The notes beneath the pieces were generated by a model. It was not told the origin of the DNA. It saw nothing but the letters and a program-made list of their open reading frames with translations, and did no database searches. Position numbers and translations under genes: made by a program. From JASFTV01 sp050050615 (lineage in GTDB: Bacteria > Desulfobacterota > DSM-4660 > Desulfatiglandales > HGW-15), in assembly GCA_050050615.1 (NCBI GenBank), contig JASFTV010000236.1, forward strand, positions 1 to 5,868: 5,868 nt of DNA, written 5' to 3'. Numbering within the stretch: position 1 is the stretch's first letter; each line of letters opens with the position of its first letter. Shown in pieces: positions 1-4,852 of this stretch.

Positions 1-1367
1 TCCTTGAGCTCGAATAGGGGAAAGTCGGTCACCCATACAGGGCAGTAGCGATCCTCACGGATCAAACCCAACCTATCAGCGAGATGCAGGCGAAGACCGG
101 AGAGTACCTTGTTCACCTGATCGCGCGAGGTATCGGCAACCATGATCAGGACATCCCCATCATCTGCGCGAAAACGTTTCCTGAAGCTGTCTTGTTCAGC
201 TTGGCTGAAAAACTGTACAATATTGGACTCCAGTCTTCCGCTGATGACTTTCATCCAGGTCATCCCTTTGGCCCCGAAAGAAGGGGCTATCTTCAGGGCA
301 TACTCATTTTGCAACACGTTCTTGCTCAGTGCAGAAGCCTGTCCCTTGACACAGAAGCCCTTAACCTGCCCTCCCTGCCGAACGATTTTCTGGAAAACAG
401 AGTACCTCGTCTCCTGGACAATGTCTGTGACATCTACAAGGGGCATGTCAAAGCGAAGATCAGGGCGGTCGGTGCCGTACCGGTCCATCGCTTCTCGGTA
501 AGTCATCCTCGTAAAAGGCCTGGTGAGATCAATGCCTCCCAAAGCGAACATTCTGACCGTCAGTTCCTCGACCACTTCAAAGATGAAGTCCTCATCAATG
601 AAAGATGCTTCCAGATCCAATTGCGTGAATTCAGGCTGGCGGTTCGGGCGCAAATCCTCATCCCTGAAACACCGGACGATCTGATAGTAACGATCCATGC
701 CGCTGATCATGAGGAGCTGCTTGAAAAGCTGTGGTGACTGGGGGAGGCAGTAAAACTTACCTTCGTGCACCCTGCTCGGAACCAGATAATCCCTGGCGCC
801 CTCTGGGGTGCTCTTCGTAAGAAAAGGCGTCTCTATCTCAATGAAATTCATCTTTTCAAGGCAATCCCGGATACATCTCATGATCTCGGAGCGTTTGATG
901 AAAAGATCCTGCATGGAAGGACGGCGCAGATCGAGATATCTGTATTGGAGCCTGAGGTCCTCATCCACATTTTCAGGGCTGGCGGCGATATCCTCTCCGA
1001 AGACCATCGCTTTTTCTGAGATCTGGAAGGGAAGCATTTTCGAACCGGAAAGTATCTTCATATCCTCGGCAAAGGCCTCGATATCTCCGGTAGACAGGTT
1101 CGGGTTTTCTGTGCCTTTTTGCCTCAGGGTGACCCTTGCACGAACCTCTACGACGTATTCCTGTCGCAGGGAGGCCGCTTTTTCACAGCTTTCCTGGCTT
1201 ACTTTGGGATCAAAAACGACCTGGATGATCCCGCTGATGTCCCTGAGATGAATGAAAAGAAGGTTACCATGATCCCGAATAGCATCCACCCACCCCATGA
1301 GCAAGACCTCTTTGCCTGTATGGGAAGGGGTTAAGTCTCCGCAAAATATTCTATTTCTCCATTCCAT
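1..1367 (-). CDS. aspS: Aspartyl-tRNA synthetase, bacterial type, 3' end outside the window
   Basis: Cytoplasmic class II synthetase that attaches aspartate to tRNA-Asp. The frame is open from ATG at 1367 to the window edge (455 codons). The usual family length is about 590, so roughly the last 130-140 residues, including class II motif 3, are missing. Visible in order: the N-terminal OB-fold anticodon-binding domain (CGDL at residues 9-12, then GWVDAIRDHGN at 25-35); the catalytic core, with TPEGARDYLVPSR near residues 185-200 and class II motif 2 with RCFRDEDLR and RQPEFTQLD near 228-245; and a GAD-type insertion near 290-400, which marks the bacterial rather than the archaeal/eukaryotic form. 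The ATG is preceded by AGGAAC (minus strand, 1374-1379) at suitable spacing. An in-frame stop at 1392-1394 leaves no other ATG start, and the CGDL alignment fits this start. His33 in the RDH motif is the residue type associated with non-discriminating enzymes. The gene diverges from the metVF operon and shows no functional link to it. Confidence 0.97.
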   Translation of the reverse strand, partial: MEWRNRIFCGDLTPSHTGKEVLLMGWVDAIRDHGNLLFIHLRDISGIIQVVFDPKVSQESCEKAASLRQEYVVEVRARVTLRQKGTENPNLSTGDIEAFAEDMKILSGSKMLPFQISEKAMVFGEDIAASPENVDEDLRLQYRYLDLRRPSMQDLFIKRSEIMRCIRDCLEKMNFIEIETPFLTKSTPEGARDYLVPSRVHEGKFYCLPQSPQLFKQLLMISGMDRYYQIVRCFRDEDLRPNRQPEFTQLDLEASFIDEDFIFEVVEELTVRMFALGGIDLTRPFTRMTYREAMDRYGTDRPDLRFDMPLVDVTDIVQETRYSVFQKIVRQGGQVKGFCVKGQASALSKNVLQNEYALKIAPSFGAKGMTWMKVISGRLESNIVQFFSQAEQDSFRKRFRADDGDVLIMVADTSRDQVNKVLSGLRLHLADRLGLIREDRYCPVWVTDFPLFELK

Positions 1368-1478
1368 GCGTTGGTTCCTGTCCCGACGACATTAATTCCG
1401 GGCGTTGGGGGTTTCAGCGCATTCAGATGATCGCCAAATCCTTGAGGCTCTGCAAAAGAGGGGCCTAAAATGAGCCCT

Positions 1479-1509
1479 ATCATATACTTCATTGACGAGA
1501 CGCAATCAA
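1479..1509 (-). promoter_or_regulatory. Possible aspS promoter (weak)
   Basis: On the minus strand, TTGATT (1504-1509) and TATGAT (1479-1484) resemble sigma-70 -35 and -10 boxes, about 110 bp upstream of the aspS start. The -10 box is good, but the 19-bp spacer is longer than ideal. This is the best candidate I can see for aspS, which has no upstream gene on its strand in this window. It may be chance. Confidence 0.25.
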
Positions 1510-1624
1510 TCCAATTTTCCCTCTCTGCCATTCATTTTTCAGATCTCGACCAGTTCCCACAAAGGACCGGCTCTCGTTGAAAACAGATCTAAAGTATGCT
1601 CAGCAAAGACTCGCCGTTCAATAT

Positions 1625-1640
1625 CCAAAAGGCCTTTTGG
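1625..1640. repeat. Perfect 16-bp palindrome
   Basis: CCAAAAGGCCTTTTGG reads identically on both strands. It could be a protein-binding site, but there is no spacer that would let it form a stable hairpin loop and no promoter clearly attached to it. Its function is unknown. Confidence 0.5.
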
Positions 1641-1971
1641 AAAGGCGGGAGAGAAGACGGCAAGGGCAAGAAATGTCAAGAGATTTCAACCAAAAAGAGA
1701 GCCGGAGAAAATACTATTTTGTCATCCACTCCGGGATGATACTACAGAATTGTAACCCAATCCAGCCCGTAATCCAGGGCGAGTCAAAAAATACTCATGA
1801 AATGAGGGACTTACAAACCAAAGGAGAATGGCACGCCCATTGCCAAAGTCATGTATAGAAGCGGTGCCGTGGTTTCTGGGGGATCGAAGATGATCTTCCA
1901 CCCATGATTGATTGAAAGGGGTTCTCCAGGAAATCGATGCCTCAAAATGAGACGATCCTGCCAAAAAAGGC

Positions 1972-1999
1972 TTGACAAAACGAGGCAATATAATAGTTT
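1972..1999 (+). promoter_or_regulatory. Sigma-70-like promoter for the short RNA element
   Basis: A perfect TTGACA lies at 1972-1977. With a 16-bp spacer the -10 would be TAGTTT (1994-1999), which keeps the important first T, the A and the last T. A perfect TATAAT is also present at 1989-1994, but only 11 bp from TTGACA, so the two consensus boxes cannot be used together. Either choice puts the transcription start near 2001-2006, just ahead of the structured segment that ends in a terminator. Confidence 0.5.
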
Positions 2000-2000
2000 A

Positions 2001-2090
2001 GACATTAATTCCGCACAAAGACGTACGGAGATTTTGACCGTATACGACAAAGGCGTCTGCTTCTATGAGAAGAGGGACGCCTTATTTTTT
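2001..2090 (+). ncRNA. Candidate small structured RNA or attenuated leader
   Basis: About 90 nt lie between a promoter-like sequence and an intrinsic terminator, with no open frame worth calling. The first hairpin is GTACGG (2023-2028) pairing with CCGTAT (2038-2043, one G-U pair) around a 9-nt loop. The second is the terminator. An alternative pairing, AGACG (2019-2023) with CGTCT (2054-2058), would enclose the TACGG/CCGTA core of the first hairpin and take bases from the terminator's left arm, as in an attenuator or riboswitch. I do not recognise it as any riboswitch class I know, and it does not resemble 6S RNA or SRP RNA. The nearest downstream gene starts 400 bp away, so a free-standing sRNA is at least as likely as a leader. 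Confidence 0.45.
2050..2090 (+). terminator. Strong intrinsic terminator
   Basis: AAGGCGTC (2050-2057) pairs perfectly with GACGCCTT (2076-2083). Inside it, CTTCT (2060-2064) pairs with AGAAG (2068-2072) around an ATG triloop, giving a long, nearly continuous stem with a small internal loop. It is followed by A and six T (2084-2090). This is the clearest Rho-independent terminator in the window. It ends the short RNA that starts near 2001. Confidence 0.85.
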
Positions 2091-2289
2091 GGAATTCCCT
2101 GGGATGGGATAAGAGGCTTTCCGGTTGAAACGCTGCATCCAGTATTGCGTATTGCCAATAATGTGACACACTTCAATCCCGGCGGCCCCCGGTCGTTGTG
2201 ATTTAAATAAGTTATTTGCGCTAGCCGTCTTCATAGGCAAAGATCTTAACATTTATGTCAAGCCCGCCCTGGCGCGATAGCATGAGCCC

Positions 2290-2322
2290 GTCAATTGTCT
2301 CTCTGCTATGAGGCAATTTGAC
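2290..2322. repeat. Imperfect inverted repeat, possible operator
   Basis: GTCAATTG (2290-2297) and CAATTTGAC (2314-2322) are inverted copies differing by one extra T, separated by 16 bp. The right arm overlaps the only TTGACC-like -35 candidate for the downstream operon, so a regulator binding here could affect transcription. This is inference from position. Confidence 0.35.
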
Positions 2323-2410
2323 CAGGCAAAATATCTCGGTTAATGCCAGGTCTGGGCCAGGATTTTTTGAGGGGAGAGGCCATCCTGAGCAGACGCCTCG
2401 TCGGTTTGAG

Positions 2411-2422
2411 GCGAAGCTTCGC
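2411..2422. repeat. 12-bp perfect palindrome
   Basis: GCGAAGCTTCGC, with a partial repeat GCGAAGAACG starting nine bases later at 2432. It lies about 70 bp upstream of the first operon gene. It could be a binding site or a chance palindrome. Confidence 0.3.
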
Positions 2423-2490
2423 TAGATTCCTGCGAAGAACGAAAACCCGGGCACTTCCCCCCAAATAACGATGAAGGACCATATCCGGAA

Positions 2491-2952
2491 ATGACGGGCA
2501 AGACAAAGCATACCCTGGCGCTCTTTTATTGCCAGAATGTTCCTGAAAGCGGTGTTCAGGATAGACAAGTCCTGGAGAAGGCGTATGGACCATCGTTAAG
2601 ACTGTACCCCATTGCCTGCAGCGGGAGGCTGGAGCCTCTCCACCTCCTCAGGGCTTTGGAAGAGTTTGCGGATGCTGCGTATGTGATTACATGCCCTGAA
2701 GGGGCTTGTCGGTATCTTGAGGGGAATCTGAGAGCAAGAAAAAGGGTTGGATTGACCACAAATACGATTGCCGCTATCGGTCTCGAAGAGGCGAGGGTGG
2801 GAATCGTGATCAATGAGAAGGAGAATTCAAAGTCGCTCACAGTACTGGTGGGTGAGATTATGGGCCTGATCGCGGAACTGAAACCTTCGCCCGTTTTGAG
2901 CGCAGGTGGAAAGGGAAAAGGTCAAGAAGAGAAAAAAGGAGACAAATCATGA
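2491..2952 (+). CDS. MvhD/FlpD-like iron-sulfur electron-transfer protein
   Basis: A 153-residue cytoplasmic protein of the MvhD family (hydrogenase/heterodisulfide reductase delta subunit), which carries one [2Fe-2S] cluster and relays electrons between flavoprotein partners. Family signatures are ACSGR (42-46) followed by LEP, and TCPEGACRYLEGN (67-79), the counterpart of GCHPGDCHYxxGN. Four cysteines remain: C14, C43, C68 and C73. The family's N-terminal CxxC arrangement is reduced to a single cysteine in LFYCQN, so cluster binding may be altered. Length is normal for the family, plus a charged Gly/Lys/Glu-rich tail (about 136-153). The ATG at 2491 has only a distant AAGGA (2474-2478, 12 nt away), so the start is fairly but not fully secure. 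It overlaps metV by 4 bp (ATGA), implying translational coupling. The context points to a role as electron carrier for the MetVF reductase. No hydrogenase or HdrA gene is visible. Confidence 0.85.
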   Translation: MTGKTKHTLALFYCQNVPESGVQDRQVLEKAYGPSLRLYPIACSGRLEPLHLLRALEEFADAAYVITCPEGACRYLEGNLRARKRVGLTTNTIAAIGLEEARVGIVINEKENSKSLTVLVGEIMGLIAELKPSPVLSAGGKGKGQEEKKGDKS

Positions 2953-3617
2953 TCACAGCAGAACAGAAGCCCATTGATGAGATAAAGGAGGTGATCGCTC
3001 CTTACGAGCGAATTCTGGTGGTGGGCTGTGGCTCCTGTGTGGCTGAATGTGCCGCCGGTGGGGAGAAAGAGACAGGAATGCTCGCTGCAACTTTGCGGAT
3101 GGCAGCCAAGATGGAAGGAAGGGATCTCCTCATTGAAGAAAAGACACTGGATCGTCAGTGTGTCAAGGACTTCGTCATACAGCTGGACGATGTTATCGAT
3201 CAGTACGATGTGATTCTTTCTTTGGGATGCGGAGCCGGTGTACAAGCTGTTGCGGACATGTTCTCCGAGGTCCCCCTTGTTCCTGCGCTCAACACGGAAT
3301 TCCTGGGGGAGACAAAAGATCAGGGCTACTGGGTGGAAAATTGTCTGGGCTGTGGTGACTGCATCCTTTATTTCTTCGGCGGCGTTTGCCCTTTAGCACG
3401 CTGTTCTAAGCAACTGCTGAATGGTCCTTGCGGGGGATCGATGGCGGGAAGATGTGAGGTCAACTCAGAGGTGCCATGTGCTTGGCAACTCATTATCGGT
3501 AGGCTGGAGAGCTTTGATGCTTTGGACAGACTGGAAAAGATCTACCCTCCAAAAGCATGGTCCAGAAAACAGGGAAGGGGTCCCAGAAAGATTATCAGGG
3601 AAGATCAACAGAGGTAG
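2949..3617 (+). CDS. metV: MetV, iron-sulfur subunit of methylene-THF reductase
   Basis: A 222-residue partner of MetF in the MetVF-type methylenetetrahydrofolate reductase of acetogens and other Wood-Ljungdahl bacteria. It belongs to the family often annotated as methylenetetrahydrofolate reductase C-terminal domain. The N-terminal part (about 20-125) has VVGCGSCVAEC (C27, C30, C34) and a SLGCGAGVQ segment (C94). The C-terminal part has the hallmark cysteine cluster C132-x2-C135-x2-C138-x8-C147-x4-C152, then NGPCGGSMAGRCE (C161, C169) and C177. This cysteine content fits iron-sulfur clusters that feed electrons to the MetF flavin. The ATG at 2949 has AAGGAG (2936-2941) seven bases upstream and overlaps the previous stop. 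MetF starts 5 bp after the MetV stop. The tail (about 203-222) is basic and probably disordered. No key motif appears missing. Confidence 0.93.
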   Translation: MITAEQKPIDEIKEVIAPYERILVVGCGSCVAECAAGGEKETGMLAATLRMAAKMEGRDLLIEEKTLDRQCVKDFVIQLDDVIDQYDVILSLGCGAGVQAVADMFSEVPLVPALNTEFLGETKDQGYWVENCLGCGDCILYFFGGVCPLARCSKQLLNGPCGGSMAGRCEVNSEVPCAWQLIIGRLESFDALDRLEKIYPPKAWSRKQGRGPRKIIREDQQR

Positions 3618-3622
3618 AAAGG

Positions 3623-4531
3623 ATGAGCCGGCTCAAAGAGGTTCTGGATAAGGGTGAGTTTGCCGTAACCGCGGAGTGTGGTCCGCCCCAGGGCGCTGAT
3701 CCTGAAGCGGTGACTGAAAAGGCTGCGTTGTTAAGGGAAAAGGTGGACGCTATCAACGTCACGGACAATCAGACGGCCATTGTTCGAATGTCTAGTCTCG
3801 CTGCCTGCAGCCTTTTGAAATCCGAAGGCCTGGACCCTGTCTTGCAGGTAGTGGTCAGGGATAGGAATCGGATCGCCCTCCAGTCAGACATACTTGGCGC
3901 AGCAGCCCTGGGCATCAACAATGTTCTGTGTCTCTCGGGCGACCATCAGAGTTTCGGGAACCAGCCGGATGCGGCGGGTGTGTTTGACCTGGATTCCATC
4001 CAGTTTGTTCAGGTGGTCAGGGCGATGCGGGATGACGGGGTCATTTTGGGGGGTGAACCCCTGACAAAACCCCCGAATCTCTTCATCGGTGCAGCCGCCA
4101 ATCCCTTTGGGGATCCGTTAGGGTTCAGGGTTGTCCGACTGGCCAAAAAAATCGTAGCAGGCGCTGATTTCATTCAGACCCAGTGTATTTACAATCTGGA
4201 CCGGTTTGAAAGATGGACGGATATGGCCAAGGCAAGAGGCCTCACTGAGAAGGTTTATATCCTTGGAGGGGTTACGCCCCTAAAGTCGGCGGGGATGGCA
4301 AAATATATAAAAAGCAAAGTGGCAGGGATGGATATCCCTGATGATACGATCAAAAGGCTGGAAAGCCTCCCCATCAAGAAACAAGGGGAGGAAGGGATCG
4401 AGATATGTGTGGAAACCATCCAAAGGTTGAAAGAGATGCCGGGCGTTCGCGGCGTTCACGTGATGGCCATCGAATGGGAAGAGAAGGTCGCGGAGATCGT
4501 GGAAAAAGCAGGACTTTTGCCGAGACCGTAG
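3623..4531 (+). CDS. metF: Methylenetetrahydrofolate reductase, MetF
   Basis: A 302-residue flavoprotein with a TIM-barrel fold that interconverts 5,10-methylene-THF and 5-methyl-THF. Together with MetV it serves the methyl branch of the Wood-Ljungdahl pathway, and it can also supply methyl groups for methionine. Motifs: TAECGPPQGAD (16-26), with Glu18 as the likely counterpart of the catalytic Glu28 in E. coli MetF; NVTDN (45-49); CLSGDH (103-108); IGAAANP (155-161); DFIQTQ (182-187), with the folate-contacting Gln region; GGVTPL (215-220); and GVHVMAIEWE (277-286). The frame stays open upstream to 3557, but the first ATG there would overlap metV by 61 bp. I chose ATG at 3623 because GAGG (3611-3614) sits eight bases ahead and family homology begins at this point. 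It is tightly coupled to metV, and I see no truncation. Confidence 0.95.
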   Translation: MSRLKEVLDKGEFAVTAECGPPQGADPEAVTEKAALLREKVDAINVTDNQTAIVRMSSLAACSLLKSEGLDPVLQVVVRDRNRIALQSDILGAAALGINNVLCLSGDHQSFGNQPDAAGVFDLDSIQFVQVVRAMRDDGVILGGEPLTKPPNLFIGAAANPFGDPLGFRVVRLAKKIVAGADFIQTQCIYNLDRFERWTDMAKARGLTEKVYILGGVTPLKSAGMAKYIKSKVAGMDIPDDTIKRLESLPIKKQGEEGIEICVETIQRLKEMPGVRGVHVMAIEWEEKVAEIVEKAGLLPRP

Positions 4532-4600
4532 AGGTCGGGGATGGAGAGTCCGAATTTCCTGAACTTCGACGCCATTTGCTTTACGCAGGCTAATTCTTGC

Positions 4601-4640
4601 TGGAGTAATAAAGTGATGGCGTATTGGCGTGTTGGAAAGA
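4601..4640 (+). repeat. Degenerate octamer tandem repeat
   Basis: Five consecutive 8-bp units can be read: TGGAGTAA, TAAAGTGA, TGGCGTAT, TGGCGTGT and TGGAAAGA, with a rough consensus TGGmGTrw. The minus strand read as protein gives the HANTP-like strings that I recall from spurious ORFs in related genomes. Too short and diverged for slippage to be likely now; it may be the remnant of a longer array. Confidence 0.55.
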
Positions 4641-4687
4641 ACGAATGGTTACCATTACTCCCTGGCCCAGACCTGGTGGGGTATCTT

Positions 4688-4701
4688 GGCCGGAAACGGC
4701 C
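4688..4701 (+). repeat. Hairpin with GAAA tetraloop
   Basis: GGCCG-GAAA-CGGCC forms a perfect 5-bp GC stem closed by a GNRA loop, a stable RNA motif. It is the first of a run of hairpins downstream of metF, with no T tract after it. Confidence 0.5.
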
Positions 4702-4724
4702 CGGCACAAGAGCGCTAGGCTAAG

Positions 4725-4756
4725 GGGCATTTCCATGCCCTGTGTGGCGCCAGGGC
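4725..4756 (+). repeat. Two overlapping, mutually exclusive hairpins
   Basis: GGGCAT-TTCC-ATGCCC (4725-4740) and GCCCTG-8 nt-CAGGGC (4737-4756) each form a perfect 6-bp stem and share GCCC at 4737-4740, so only one can form at a time. They could stabilise the metF mRNA 3' end or act as a processing site. This is inference. Confidence 0.4.
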
Positions 4757-4852
4757 GGGCCACTACTCCAAGAAAGGGAGGATTATCCAAGAAGTCTCCC
4801 AAAAGGCCGCTAAACCATGAACGAGTGAACTCTAGCTAGGGATGGTCTTCTT

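Larger units (their letters stand above)
1368..1960. other. Intergenic region without a recognisable gene
   Basis: About 590 bp between the aspS start and the small-RNA-like element. Short open frames exist on both strands, but none has a recognisable motif, a good ribosome binding site or a family-like composition, and several overlap each other. No tRNA T-arm consensus or CRISPR-type direct repeat was found. Visible structure is limited to the possible aspS promoter, a 16-bp palindrome at 1625-1640 and a small inverted repeat (GAAGA-TGA-TCTTC) at about 1886-1898. Confidence 0.6.
2091..2490. other. Upstream region of the mvhD-metV-metF operon
   Basis: About 400 bp with no convincing gene on either strand. 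It holds an imperfect inverted repeat (2290-2322), a 12-bp palindrome (2411-2422) and a weak promoter-like pair, TTGACC (2318-2323) and TAATGC (2341-2346) with a 17-bp spacer. The operon promoter should lie here because the first operon gene starts at 2491, but no strong consensus is visible. Confidence 0.5.
4532..4852. other. Structured 321-bp spacer between metF and the GltB-like gene
   Basis: No protein gene is supported. A minus-strand open frame at 4590-4802 is explained by the octamer repeat and has no family features. The spacer holds a degenerate octamer repeat (4601-4640), a near-palindrome AATGGT-T-ACCATT (4644-4656), and hairpins at 4688-4701, 4725-4740 and 4737-4756. None of the hairpins is followed by a T tract, so none is a classic intrinsic terminator. 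Whether the downstream gene is cotranscribed with metF is open. Confidence 0.6.

Noticed and set aside
84..1334. Several plus-strand open frames (84-737, 142-501, 765-1019, 808-1251, 1119-1334)
   Set aside because: They lie antisense to aspS, whose minus-strand translation matches aspartyl-tRNA synthetase continuously with all expected motifs. The plus-strand products have no family features.
1331..1531. Minus-strand open frame of 66 codons overlapping the aspS start
   Set aside because: It overlaps the aspS start in another frame, covers the likely aspS upstream region and shows no recognisable motif.
1989..1994. TATAAT paired with TTGACA at 1972 as one perfect promoter
   Set aside because: The spacer is only 11 bp, too short for sigma-70. 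The -10 TAGTTT at 1994-1999 with 16-bp spacing is more plausible.
1492..2201. Overlapping short open frames on both strands in the aspS-mvhD gap
   Set aside because: They overlap each other and the promoter-terminator unit, have no clear ribosome binding sites and no recognisable protein features.
2306..2593. Minus-strand open frame of 95 codons
   Set aside because: It runs into the 5' end of the mvhD-like gene antisense and has a basic, low-information composition without family motifs.
3557..3622. Longer metF start at 3557
   Set aside because: It would overlap metV by 61 bp and add residues that do not resemble the family. ATG at 3623 has a well-placed GAGG and fits the expected N-terminus.
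4590..4802. Minus-strand open frame of 70 codons after metF
   Set aside because: Part of it is simply the octamer repeat read in reverse, and the rest covers the hairpins. No homology is recognisable.
4532..4852. Cobalamin or other known riboswitch upstream of the GltB-like gene
   Set aside because: Hairpins are present, but I could not find conserved boxes of the riboswitch classes I know.
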